Positions 13,850 through 20,395 of a stretch of 20,395 nt of DNA are shown piece after piece. A model generated the notes under the pieces. That model worked only from the letters and a program-made list of their open reading frames with translations, was not told the DNA's origin and searched no databases. How positions within the stretch are numbered: the stretch's first letter is position 1; the number at the start of each line of letters is the position of its first letter. This stretch comes from a virus, in the IMG/VR virus record IMGVR_UViG_3300032053_000670, positions 1-20,395 of that record. The stretch is one strand, 5' to 3'. The position numbers were made by a program, and so were the translations under genes.

Positions 13850-14445
13850 TGAATCAGTTAACTAAAGAACAATTTGCTTCATTGATAGCTTTCAATTCTC
13901 TAATCAATAAGTTCAAGTTGAATAGAGATGTAAAGATAACTCTGTTACAGATAGATGAATGGTATCAACTAGGTATAACTCAGTATGAAGCTATCAATAG
14001 TACAGTAGCAGTAGGAGAAGTACCTAAGAGACTATCTAGAGATGAATACTTTATCAGGATAGCTCAAGTAGTAGCTGAAAGAAGTACATGTAGTAGAGCT
14101 AAAGTAGGAGCAGTATTAGTTGACCCTAGGACTAATAGAATAGTAGCTACTGGTTATAATGGGTCTATCAAAGGTAGTCCTCACTGTATAGATGTAGGTT
14201 GTATGATGGTAGAAGACCATTGCAGAAGAACAATACATGCTGAGATGAATGCAGTATTGCACTTAGAACATAACTATGATATACTATACTTGTATTCTAC
14301 TCATGAGCCATGTGCTGAATGCTTCAAAGCATTGAAGACAGCTAATGTAGTAAAGATGACTTATATCAATAGGTATAAAGATGATGTTAGAGATTTGATT
14401 AGAAAGGAACTAGAGGATGAATCTAGAAAGACTAAGAAAACCTGA
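13849..14445 (+). CDS. Deoxycytidylate (dCMP) deaminase
   Basis: A 198-aa zinc enzyme converting dCMP to dUMP. The active site is H130-A-E132 (TIHAEMNAV) with C155/C158 (HEPCAECFKAL). The substrate region VGAVLVDPRTNRIVATGYNGS and the CIDVGCM...C insert (113-125) are typical of phage and T4-type dCMP deaminases. About 62 residues precede the catalytic domain (MNQLTKEQFASLIAFNSLIN...), helical and without a recognised motif; such an extension is unusual. Its ATG overlaps the previous stop by one base (TAATG). In context it supplies dUMP for dTTP or trims dCMP pools beside the TS-family enzyme. Confidence 0.88.
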   Translation: MNQLTKEQFASLIAFNSLINKFKLNRDVKITLLQIDEWYQLGITQYEAINSTVAVGEVPKRLSRDEYFIRIAQVVAERSTCSRAKVGAVLVDPRTNRIVATGYNGSIKGSPHCIDVGCMMVEDHCRRTIHAEMNAVLHLEHNYDILYLYSTHEPCAECFKALKTANVVKMTYINRYKDDVRDLIRKELEDESRKTKKT

Positions 14446-16756
14446 TTGTAAAGAATGTGAACTTCATTCTACTGCACAAGCGGTATGTCTGATAGGTGAT
14501 GGACCGGTACCTTGTGACATAATGATTGTAGGTGAAGCTCCTTCATTCAGGAAAGAAGATATCTATAAACCTTTTGCTGGTAAAGCAGGAAAGGTATTAG
14601 ATGTAATCTTAGGTGAATTAGGATTAGACAGAAGTAAAGTGTATATGACTAATGTAGTTCATTGTAGACCACCTGAGAATAGAACTCCTAAGATGGAAGA
14701 GATAAGAAAATGTAGAGAATATCTCTTGAAAGAAATCAAGTATGTAAAACCTAAAGTAATCTTTGCTATGGGTAACATAGCTATCAAGGGATTGTTTGAT
14801 TCTAATCTATTATCAATCTCTAAAGAAAGAGGGAAGATACTTGACTTCAATGGTATTAAAGTGATACCTACTTATCATCCTGCAGCTACATTATACCAGA
14901 AGTATTATGCGAACATCCTATATGAGGACTTGAGAGTAGGTCTAGAAAGAATAAAAGGAAAGGATTTAGAACAGAAAGACAGAGGAGATTATAAGCTAGT
15001 AACTAAATCTATGAGAGATGATGTTTATAATATCTTATATGATAGTCCTAAATTAGCAGTAGACTTAGAAACTACAGGACTAGACTTCATGGATAAAAAG
15101 TTAGAGATAGTAACAGTGAATATGTCAATAAAACCTTATGAATCTTTTGTCTGGGATATAGCTGATTATGAATATATAAAAGATATCATTCTACATAAGA
15201 AATTACTCATCAATCACGTTATCAAATTTGACTTAGAATGGCTTCATAGATATAAGATTAGACCTAAGTGTAGGATATTTGATACTATGGTAGCTAAACA
15301 TATACTTGATGAGAACTATCCAGATAAAGAACTTAAGCATTTAGCTAGAGTAGAATTAGGTATGTTTGATTTAAGTGAAGCTAATAATATAATGGTCAAG
15401 CATAGAAAAGAAAACACTAGACCTACTATGGAAGAATATGTAAGGTATGGAGGTGGAGATACTGATGCAGTCATGCGATTATACTATAGGTATAAGAAAC
15501 AACTTAAAGAAGAAGGTCTGTATGATTTATTCAAGACTGAAATGAAAGTTCTCAGAACATTGACCAACATGGAAACATGGGGATTCAAGATAGATTTAGA
15601 TGTTCACAAAAGACTATGTAAAGAATACAAGAGAGATATAGAATCTAGTGAGCATATAATCAAAAGAATGGTAGGTGATATAAATCTTAATAGTCCAAAA
15701 CAATTAGCTGTACTATTATATAGTAAGATGAATTTACCTATATTAAAGACAACTGAATCTGGAGCACCTAGCTGTGATGAAGCTACTGTAAAAGAATTAG
15801 TATATCAAGCTAAGAAAGAAGAACAGAAAGAATTTCTAGAAGCTTTATTGAATTATAGAAAGTTAAATAAGCTATACAATACTTATCTTATAGGATTAAC
15901 TAATAACAATCTTCTTAAATCAGATGGAAGAATACATTGTGACTTTAAGATATGTGGTACAAAGACAGGTAGGTTATCTTGTTCAGATCCTAATCTTGAG
16001 AATATACCTAGAGATGGAGACATTAAGAAGATGTTCATCTCTTCATTTGATAAAGGTCAATTGATACAAGTAGATTATTCTCAAATGGAATTAAGGATAC
16101 TATCTCACTATGCTAATGATAAGAATCTAATTAGAGCATTCAAAGAAGGTAGAGATATACATAAGGAGACTACTGCTAAATGTCTTCATAAACCTTATGA
16201 TGAAGTAACTGAAGAAGAAAGGAAGGTGATAGGTAAGAGAGTTAATTTTGGAATAGTCTACATGATAGGAGCACAAGGATTATCAGAAAGAATAGGTTGT
16301 AGTGTATCTCAAGCTAAGATGTATATACTCAATTGGTTCGAAGAGTTCCATAAAGTAAAGGAGTGGATGAATGAAAGACGTGAAGAGATTATTGAAACCG
16401 GGAAGAGTATATCTTTTAATGGACGTATCCGACGACTATATGGTGCGAATACTGAAACAGGAGAAGGGAGGGAAGCTATTAGACAAGGAGTTAATAGTCC
16501 TATCCAGGGAGGAGCAGGCGATATTACTAAATACAATATGTTCCGCTTGGATAAAAGACTTCGTAAAGATGCTAAGGAAGCACATGTCGTAAATAATGTT
16601 CATGATGCTGTAGTAGTTGATTGCCCAAGAGAGGAGGTAAAAGAAGTAATAGCTATTATCAAAGAGTTATTTGTTCAACCCCCAGTACCTCTGTTAGTAG
16701 ACCTAGACTTTGAAATAAAGGTAGGTCCTAACTGGAAAGAGATGAAGGAGATTTAA
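14417..16756 (+). CDS. polA: Uracil-DNA glycosylase (family 4-like) fused to DNA polymerase I
   Basis: A 779-aa fusion. Residues 1-185 match family 4 UDG: four Fe-S cysteines C11, C14, C83 and C99, VGEAPSFRKED (38-48), TNVVHCRPPENRTP (78-91) and YHPAA (153-157). Residues about 190-360 are a 3'-5' exonuclease with VDLETTG (D216, E218), NHVIKFDLEW and YGGGDTDA. The family A polymerase domain has motif A VDYSQMELR (D553), motif B around K607-NFGIVY (F611, Y615), SPIQGGAGDI and motif C VHDAVVVD (D730). The arginine four residues before the motif B lysine appears to be Lys603. All catalytic acidic residues are present, so replication with proofreading is expected. UDG-PolA fusions occur in some other phages. 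It overlaps the deaminase by 29 bases. Confidence 0.92.
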   Translation: MNLERLRKPDCKECELHSTAQAVCLIGDGPVPCDIMIVGEAPSFRKEDIYKPFAGKAGKVLDVILGELGLDRSKVYMTNVVHCRPPENRTPKMEEIRKCREYLLKEIKYVKPKVIFAMGNIAIKGLFDSNLLSISKERGKILDFNGIKVIPTYHPAATLYQKYYANILYEDLRVGLERIKGKDLEQKDRGDYKLVTKSMRDDVYNILYDSPKLAVDLETTGLDFMDKKLEIVTVNMSIKPYESFVWDIADYEYIKDIILHKKLLINHVIKFDLEWLHRYKIRPKCRIFDTMVAKHILDENYPDKELKHLARVELGMFDLSEANNIMVKHRKENTRPTMEEYVRYGGGDTDAVMRLYYRYKKQLKEEGLYDLFKTEMKVLRTLTNMETWGFKIDLDVHKRLCKEYKRDIESSEHIIKRMVGDINLNSPKQLAVLLYSKMNLPILKTTESGAPSCDEATVKELVYQAKKEEQKEFLEALLNYRKLNKLYNTYLIGLTNNNLLKSDGRIHCDFKICGTKTGRLSCSDPNLENIPRDGDIKKMFISSFDKGQLIQVDYSQMELRILSHYANDKNLIRAFKEGRDIHKETTAKCLHKPYDEVTEEERKVIGKRVNFGIVYMIGAQGLSERIGCSVSQAKMYILNWFEEFHKVKEWMNERREEIIETGKSISFNGRIRRLYGANTETGEGREAIRQGVNSPIQGGAGDITKYNMFRLDKRLRKDAKEAHVVNNVHDAVVVDCPREEVKEVIAIIKELFVQPPVPLLVDLDFEIKVGPNWKEMKEI

Positions 16757-16757
16757 T

Positions 16758-16928
16758 ATGGCTAAAGAAAGTAAAGTAGAGATGACAGGTTATTGTGTAA
16801 AATGCAAAAAGAAACAGAAGATGGAGAACTGGCATGAAGACAAGCTGGCTAATAAGATGATGGCAGCTAAAGGTCAATGTATCAAGTGTGGCACAAAGAT
16901 GTGCAAGATACTCGGTAAAGCAAAATAA
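16758..16928 (+). CDS. DUF5679-like zinc-ribbon protein
   Basis: A 56-aa protein with two CxxC knuckles: GYCVKCKKKQKM (C13, C16) and GQCIKCGTKMCKI (C41, C44). This is the pattern of DUF5679, small zinc ribbons common in phages and archaea, usually of the form YCVKCK...KG.CP.CGTKM. The ribosome binding site is AAGGAG, 7 bases upstream. It sits between polymerase and SSB. No function is known; a role as a replication or transcription accessory is possible. The extra Cys49 is not part of the usual motif. Confidence 0.75.
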   Translation: MAKESKVEMTGYCVKCKKKQKMENWHEDKLANKMMAAKGQCIKCGTKMCKILGKAK

Positions 16929-16940
16929 AGGAGGATGTAA

Positions 16941-17753
16941 ATGAGTAAGCATGATAAAGAGAAGAAGAAATACTATCAAGCTGATAATGAAGCTATCATG
17001 AAGAAGCTTGATGAGTTAGGTTCTGGTACTTTCTTCAAGGCTAAAGAAGGAAAGAATCAGGTTAGGATTCTACCTCCCTGGTCAAAGAAGGGAGTATGGT
17101 TCAAAGAGGCTACTCTGCATTATGGAGTAGCTGACAAGAAGGCATATCCTTGCTTGAAGATGTTCGGTAAGGAATGTCCTATCTGTAATAAAGCTGAAGA
17201 GTTACAAGAGGGAAGTGATGAGGATAGGAAGATTGCTGGAAGGCTGAAGCCCAAGACTAAGTATTATGTCAATATCGTAGACCGTAAAAGTGGTAAGGTT
17301 AAGATATGGGGCTTCTCAGCTAAGATACTTGGTACTCTCTTGAGTTATGTAGGAGACCCAGATTATGGTGATATCACAGACCCTGAGGAAGGGTATGATG
17401 TAGTGATAGACCGTACTGGTTCAGGCATGACTGATACTAAGTATGAAGTAAGATGTAGACCTAAACCTTCTGAGATTGATTCTGAAAACTGGGAGAATGA
17501 AATGCACAACCTGGATACAGAAGTAATCGATGAAGTAAATGAAAGTGAAATAGAGTCAGTAGTAGAAGAGAAATTTGGTGAGACTCTTCCTAAGAAATCT
17601 AAGAAGTCTAAAGTCGATGAAGACGAAGAAGATGACGAGGATGATGAAGAGGAAGAGGATAAACCTAGGAAAAAGGGAAAGAAACACAAGAAAGACGAAG
17701 ACGATGATAAGGAGGATGATGATGATGACGAAGATGATGAGGACAAAGATTAA
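16941..17753 (+). CDS. Single-stranded DNA-binding protein (gp32-like)
   Basis: A 270-aa SSB of the T4 gp32-like type. The core has FFKAKEGKNQVRILPPW (31-47), a putative zinc site H60-x10-C71-x7-C79-x2-C82 (LHYGVADKKAYPCLKMFGKE...CPIC) similar in order to T4 gp32, then KYYVNIVDRKSGKVKIWGFS (OB-fold strands) and YDVVIDRTGSGMTDTKYEV. From about residue 205 the protein becomes a low-complexity tail of Lys/Ser patches (KKSKKSKV, KKGKKHKKD) and long Asp/Glu runs. Such acidic tails regulate binding and recruit helicase, primase or nuclease. The GAT/GAC/GAG-rich tail codons also contain the ribosome binding site and start of the next gene. Confidence 0.85.
   Translation: MSKHDKEKKKYYQADNEAIMKKLDELGSGTFFKAKEGKNQVRILPPWSKKGVWFKEATLHYGVADKKAYPCLKMFGKECPICNKAEELQEGSDEDRKIAGRLKPKTKYYVNIVDRKSGKVKIWGFSAKILGTLLSYVGDPDYGDITDPEEGYDVVIDRTGSGMTDTKYEVRCRPKPSEIDSENWENEMHNLDTEVIDEVNESEIESVVEEKFGETLPKKSKKSKVDEDEEDDEDDEEEEDKPRKKGKKHKKDEDDDKEDDDDDEDDEDKD
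17711..17715 (+). promoter_or_regulatory. Ribosome binding site inside the SSB acidic-tail codons
   Basis: AAGGAGG within the SSB reading frame is followed by four in-phase ATG triplets (17716-17727). Those at 17722 and 17725 have 6- and 9-base spacing and open the nuclease frame. This site decides the start of the nuclease gene and couples its translation to SSB. Confidence 0.6.
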
Positions 17754-18621
17754 GTCTGATTCATCTAGGTATATACCTGATAGTGAGGTCCTGTATCTGA
17801 GGACCTCACTACTCAAGGCTTACCTTAGATGTCCAGCTCAATGCTTCTTTAGGTATTTCAAAGGTCTTGTAATTCTACCCAGAAGTTATTTAATGATGGG
17901 TTCATGTTTTCACAAGACAGTTGAACATCACTATAAATACAAGAAGCAGAAGGGGAAGAATGAAAAGCTTTCTACTCTTCAAGATATATTCCACGAAGAG
18001 TTCAAAGCAAGTAGACCTAGGACTCAATGGTTAAAGTCTGAGAAGCCTGATGACTTTGATACTGAGGGTACTAAGTTAATTGTACCTACTTATTACAAAG
18101 AAAGAGCAGTTAAGCTTGAGCCTAAATATGTAGAGGAAGGATTCAAGTTATTCATACCAGAGGTTAATGCTTATGTTACTGGTACTCTAGACTTGATACT
18201 CACTGATGATTCTATCAGGGACCATAAGACTAGAAGCAGAAGACCTAACTGGATGGATGCTATGAAATCTTTCCAAGGATTAAGTTATACTGCAGGTCAT
18301 GTAGAGAAGTTCGGAGAATTCCCTAAAGACTTTAAGCTTGATTATATTCTCAGAGGTAAACATTCAACTGAGATAGAATTAAGTAAGCCAGTGAAACATA
18401 CTAAGTCCGATATTGAAGGATTTAAGATATTGGTAGCCAGAGTAGTAAGGTCAATGAGAAGAGGAGAGTTCTATCCTCATTGTGAAGGTAACTTCTTATG
18501 CTCTCCGAACATGTGTGGATTCTGGTATATCTGTCAGAAGAAAGGACAATGGAAAGACTTAGGAGTATTCACTCAAGTATTTGGAAAGAACTCAGGTGAA
18601 GAAGAAAAGGGAGAAGAATAA
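17722..18621 (+). CDS. RecB/Cas4-like PD-(D/E)XK nuclease with Fe-S cysteines
   Basis: A 299-aa nuclease. Motifs in order are LRTSLLKAYLRCPAQCFFRY (27-46), MGSCFHKTVEHH with H64, VTGTLDLIL (D157), IRDHKT (D167-x-K169) and QGLSYTAGH (Q185, Y189). This is the classic H...D...D-x-K...QxxxY order. Cys37/Cys41 near the N-terminus and C260-x4-C265-x5-C271 near the C-terminus fit the iron-sulphur cluster of AddB/Cas4-type exonucleases. The frame is open upstream to 17575, but that part is only the shifted SSB tail. The likely substrate is DNA ends during replication or recombination. A stand-alone phage exonuclease is more likely than a CRISPR Cas4, since no array or Cas1/2 is present. Confidence 0.8.
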   Translation: MMTKMMRTKIKSDSSRYIPDSEVLYLRTSLLKAYLRCPAQCFFRYFKGLVILPRSYLMMGSCFHKTVEHHYKYKKQKGKNEKLSTLQDIFHEEFKASRPRTQWLKSEKPDDFDTEGTKLIVPTYYKERAVKLEPKYVEEGFKLFIPEVNAYVTGTLDLILTDDSIRDHKTRSRRPNWMDAMKSFQGLSYTAGHVEKFGEFPKDFKLDYILRGKHSTEIELSKPVKHTKSDIEGFKILVARVVRSMRRGEFYPHCEGNFLCSPNMCGFWYICQKKGQWKDLGVFTQVFGKNSGEEEKGEE

Positions 18622-18622
18622 T

Positions 18623-19033
18623 ATGAATATAAAAGACATCGAGAAAGTAGAGGTGACAGGTGATAAACTCGAAGCAATCTTTAGAAAGCAACGGGAGCTT
18701 GAAGAGAGGTATAATAGCATCGAGCGTTCTAATGGTGCTCTTGTGGTACCTACTCCCATTGACTATAATACTTTTCTTGGTCAAGAGCGTATCAGACTAC
18801 TTATTTACAGAGTGGCTGAAGAACTCTTTGAAGCGGGTAATTGTTTACGAAATAAAGCCTGGAAGCAATCTCAAGTTCCGATGGATATGGACCACTTTCT
18901 TGAAGAACTTAGCGATTCAGTCCATTTTCTTATTCAACTATATATCGAGCTTGGTCTGGGTCCCGATGAATTTGCTTCTCTCTACTTCAGAAAAGCTAGG
19001 GTTAATACCTTCAGACAAGATACAAAATACTGA
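18623..19033 (+). CDS. Dimeric dUTPase-like (all-alpha NTP pyrophosphatase) enzyme
   Basis: A 136-aa helical protein. The metal-binding pattern is VAEELFEAGNCL (E66, E67, E70, N73), LEELSDSVHFLIQL (E95, D98, H101) and a C-terminal YFRKARVNTFRQDTKY, which matches the K..VN.FRQ...Y ending of dimeric dUTPases (dUTPase_2) within the MazG/all-alpha fold. It should hydrolyse dUTP to dUMP and pyrophosphate. T4 dCTPase (gp56) belongs to the same superfamily, so dCTP is also possible. It starts one base after the nuclease stop with GGGAG upstream. Together with the deaminase and TS-family genes it controls the pyrimidine pool. The shorter frame start (ATG 18623) is preferred over one 14 codons upstream within the nuclease. 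Confidence 0.75.
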   Translation: MNIKDIEKVEVTGDKLEAIFRKQRELEERYNSIERSNGALVVPTPIDYNTFLGQERIRLLIYRVAEELFEAGNCLRNKAWKQSQVPMDMDHFLEELSDSVHFLIQLYIELGLGPDEFASLYFRKARVNTFRQDTKY

Positions 19034-19045
19034 GGAGGATGAGCA

Positions 19046-19624
19046 ATGCGTAAATCAGAATCCATTCTTAAATTGGAAGAAATGGGATTGAATACTCTTG
19101 ATTATTTTATCACTAAAGATAAAAGAGAGGTAATCCATTATCTAGGTAAACATGCTAATGATGATGTATCAATGAGAACAGAAAGAGGTGATGAGTTCAA
19201 ATGTCCTTTCTATTACATGTTCACTGGAGAGACATTATTGAATGATGCATTACGTCATCTCTCTGAAGGTTATATTTTAATCTTCTCTCCTTCTCTTGAT
19301 ACAAAAGGTTGTATAGCATTCGGTACAGTAGGATTAGGTGAAAGTGCAGCTGATGTCATGGAATTTGTTTTAGGTCCAGGTAAAGTAAGAGACTTAGATT
19401 CTCATCCATCAGCTAAATCAATCTTTATACCTAAAGGAGCATTACAAGCTGTTACTTATAAAGACTTCCCAGACCATGCGGCTATACTGAATACTATCTA
19501 TAGGACGGCTAAACTTAATGCCTATGATGAAATACCATGTGTTCTAGAATGGTCATGGTATAAACATGGAGTAGGAAGAAAGAGTACCCAGGATGTCTGG
19601 TGGGAGCTGCGACCCTATGCGTAA
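19046..19624 (+). CDS. Unknown 192-aa protein, ATP-grasp-like pattern
   Basis: I do not firmly recognise this protein. It has GAGGAGG 7 bases before ATG. Visible blocks are SMRTERGDEFKCPFYYMF (residues about 42-59), LSEGYILIFSPSLDTKGCIA (about 73-92), FGTVGLG, MEFVLGPGKVRDLDSHPSAK (about 105-124) and, at the end, CVLEWSWYKHGVGRKS and DVWWELRPY. The order Arg/Glu-rich entry, two beta-rich halves and a terminal ExSWY..GVG...WELR recalls ATP-grasp or PEP-utilising nucleotide-binding domains, but I cannot prove this. It sits with nucleotide and recombination genes. No membrane segment is present. Confidence 0.5.
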   Translation: MRKSESILKLEEMGLNTLDYFITKDKREVIHYLGKHANDDVSMRTERGDEFKCPFYYMFTGETLLNDALRHLSEGYILIFSPSLDTKGCIAFGTVGLGESAADVMEFVLGPGKVRDLDSHPSAKSIFIPKGALQAVTYKDFPDHAAILNTIYRTAKLNAYDEIPCVLEWSWYKHGVGRKSTQDVWWELRPYA

Positions 19625-19994
19625 GAAGGACCCCCGAACAGAAGAGACTAAGAGGTTAATTAGAAAGTTAAGGAAACATCCAAGATACCTGAGTTGGAAG
19701 AGACATGTGTTAGCTAAAGATGGATGGACAGAAGAAGATAAAAAGATACAAGTCCATCATAAGAAAGAACTATCTTCATTGCTTTGGGAATATGATATAA
19801 GGACTGTAGATGAAGCATTAGAATGTGATGCTTTATGGAAAGTAAGTTTGGGAATAACTCTTAGTCGAGGAGAACACTTTATCATGACTAAGCTGAGAAG
19901 ATATAAGTATTTGACCAATGGATTTATCAGACTTTTAGAAGATTGGTTAGATGAATGTAAACAGAGGCCGAGAAAGAGGTCCCTTAATATCTAG
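19617..19994 (+). CDS. HNH-like protein without the zinc knuckle
   Basis: A 125-aa protein. The core is KIQVHHKKELSSLLWEYDIR (H47, H48) followed by TVDEALECDALWKVSLGITL and SRGEHF (H87). This follows the phage HNH endonuclease pattern VHHI..F..IL..Y.I.T.EEAL.C..LWD..NGITLC..CH, with the metal-site His residues kept but both CxxC knuckles missing (LAKDGWTEED replaces the first and SRGEH the second). It may be an active zinc-free HNH or a degenerate one. I prefer the ATG at 19617, 10 bases after GGGAG and overlapping the previous gene by 8 bases. An ATG at 19593 would add 8 residues. Confidence 0.6.
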   Translation: MRKKDPRTEETKRLIRKLRKHPRYLSWKRHVLAKDGWTEEDKKIQVHHKKELSSLLWEYDIRTVDEALECDALWKVSLGITLSRGEHFIMTKLRRYKYLTNGFIRLLEDWLDECKQRPRKRSLNI

Positions 19995-20047
19995 TGTAAA
20001 AGGACCTAGAGGCCAAATAACCATATATAAAGTCCTTCAAAAAGGAC
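19977..20047. repeat. GGACCT/AGGTCC repeat cluster
   Basis: AGGTCCCTT (19977-19985), AAAAGGACCTAGA (19998-20010), GTCCTT (20032-20037) and AAAAGGACCTA (20040-20050) lie across the end of the HNH-like gene. They can pair in several ways, such as GTCCTT-CAAA-AAGGAC (20032-20047), a 6-bp stem with a 4-base loop. No T-run follows, so this is a possible processing site or operator rather than a clear terminator. Confidence 0.45.
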
Positions 20048-20098
20048 CTATTATAGGTGGATATCTAAAGTGATTTAATTAGTATAGGGAGGGAAGAA

Positions 20099-20212
20099 AT
20101 GAACTATATCTGGATGTTGCCTATCAAGATAGTAATGACAATCGTAGTCGGTGCTATTTACGCCGGACTGAGTTGTCTTTTCGGCTGGATAATTATGGCC
20201 ATTTGGCATTGA
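20099..20212 (+). CDS. Very small membrane protein, 37 aa
   Basis: ATG follows AGGGAGGG at 5 bases, a strong site. The product MNYIWMLPIKIVMTIVVGAI continues YAGLSCLFGWIIMAIWH and is hydrophobic throughout, enough for one membrane helix. Tiny membrane proteins in phages can be holin-like, superinfection-exclusion or host-envelope factors, and nothing separates these here. It follows a gap of about 100 bases and leads a new small-gene group. Confidence 0.55.
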   Translation: MNYIWMLPIKIVMTIVVGAIYAGLSCLFGWIIMAIWH

Positions 20213-20226
20213 AGCAGAGGAGATGT

Positions 20227-20394
20227 ATGAGCAGAACAAAACGCAAACCTCATGGAACAAAAGGATTGATGAGAAAAAAAAGGAATCAACGCAATAGTAT
20301 GATTTTGAAAGACAGATATAAAAAAGAAATCAACCTGATAAAGGGAGGTGGGGATGAAGATGACAAAAGAAATCCATTTATTAAATATTGGTAA
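20227..20394 (+). CDS. Small basic protein, 55 aa, unknown
   Basis: The ATG at 20227 has AGAGGAG 4 bases upstream. The product is very basic at the N-terminus (MSRTKRKPHGTKGLMRKKRN), has a helix (NSMILKDRYKKEINLIKG) and ends GGGDEDDKRNPFIKYW. The alternative ATG at 20223 reads only 24 codons. The last 41 bases overlap the next gene start, which lowers confidence in the C-terminus. Confidence 0.4.
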   Translation: MSRTKRKPHGTKGLMRKKRNQRNSMILKDRYKKEINLIKGGGDEDDKRNPFIKYW

Positions 20395-20395
20395 G
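20354..20395 (+). CDS. Start of a further gene (runs off the right edge)
   Basis: GGGAGGTGGGG is followed by ATG at 20354 (or 20360). The first codons read MKMTKEIHLLNIGK and then the window ends. Only 14 residues are visible, so no product can be named. Confidence 0.4.
   Translation, partial: MKMTKEIHLLNIGK

Noticed and set aside
16330-16350. GGTTCGAAG resembling a tRNA T-loop
   Set aside because: It lies within the polymerase gene, and no acceptor or anticodon stem can be drawn around it.
17575-17721. N-terminal extension of the nuclease frame
   Set aside because: This part is the shifted reading of the SSB tail, rich in Met/Arg/Lys. The ribosome binding site at 17711-17715 points to a start near 17722.
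17363-17746. A long Ser-rich frame on the minus strand opposite the SSB tail
   Set aside because: It is the antisense of Asp/Glu codon runs and would be a Ser homopolymer. No ribosome binding site fits, and the gene opposite is a clear SSB.

Overview
The window comes from a tailed double-stranded DNA phage of podovirus type, or a prophage or metagenomic contig of one. The evidence is a connector-type portal, a capsid protein of the T7/P22-like podovirus set, both terminase subunits and a complete DNA replication module. No bacterial housekeeping gene, integrase or tRNA is visible. The DNA is AT-rich, arginine is mostly AGA/AGG, and many genes start behind near-perfect AAAGGAGGT-type ribosome binding sites. 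Promoter-like sites have TTTACA at -35 and a TGN-extended -10. These traits suggest a bacterial host with strong Shine-Dalgarno use, possibly low-GC Gram-positive, but that is inference.

Layout. Positions 1-6696 are on the minus strand and hold the packaging and head genes. In transcription order they are the small terminase, a 113-aa unknown, the large terminase, a GNAT acetyltransferase, a 100-aa Ala-rich protein, the portal, a Bbp19-like protein, a 45-aa basic protein, the scaffold and the major capsid protein, which runs off the left edge. Neighbours overlap by 1-11 bases or nearly abut, so this is one tight operon. Positions 6697-7830 are a 1.1-kb noncoding divergent region with three different short tandem-repeat arrays (13, 16 and 15 bp) and outward promoter-like sites on both strands. 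Positions 7831-10412 are a plus-strand early block of about ten small, mostly unknown genes, four of which share a basic IRxKLRxxGY-type motif. From 10435 a second promoter leads into the replication and nucleotide module: PC4-like protein, DnaB-type helicase, CHC2/Toprim primase, a small AEG/YGI protein, a thymidylate-synthase-family enzyme, dCMP deaminase, a UDG-DNA polymerase I fusion, a DUF5679-like zinc ribbon, gp32-like SSB, a RecB/Cas4-like nuclease, a dimeric dUTPase-like pyrophosphatase, an unknown 192-aa protein and an HNH-like protein. Small membrane and basic proteins follow to the right edge.

How the genes fit together. Primase, helicase, SSB and polymerase form a nearly self-sufficient replisome. 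The TS-family enzyme, deaminase and dUTPase-like enzyme rebuild the pyrimidine nucleotide pool. The TS-family enzyme carries Asp where dUMP-specific thymidylate synthases carry Asn. That is the change associated with dCMP-using enzymes such as T4 dCMP hydroxymethylase, so the phage may make a modified cytosine. This, the repeat-rich divergent region and the early paralogue family are the most interesting items here.
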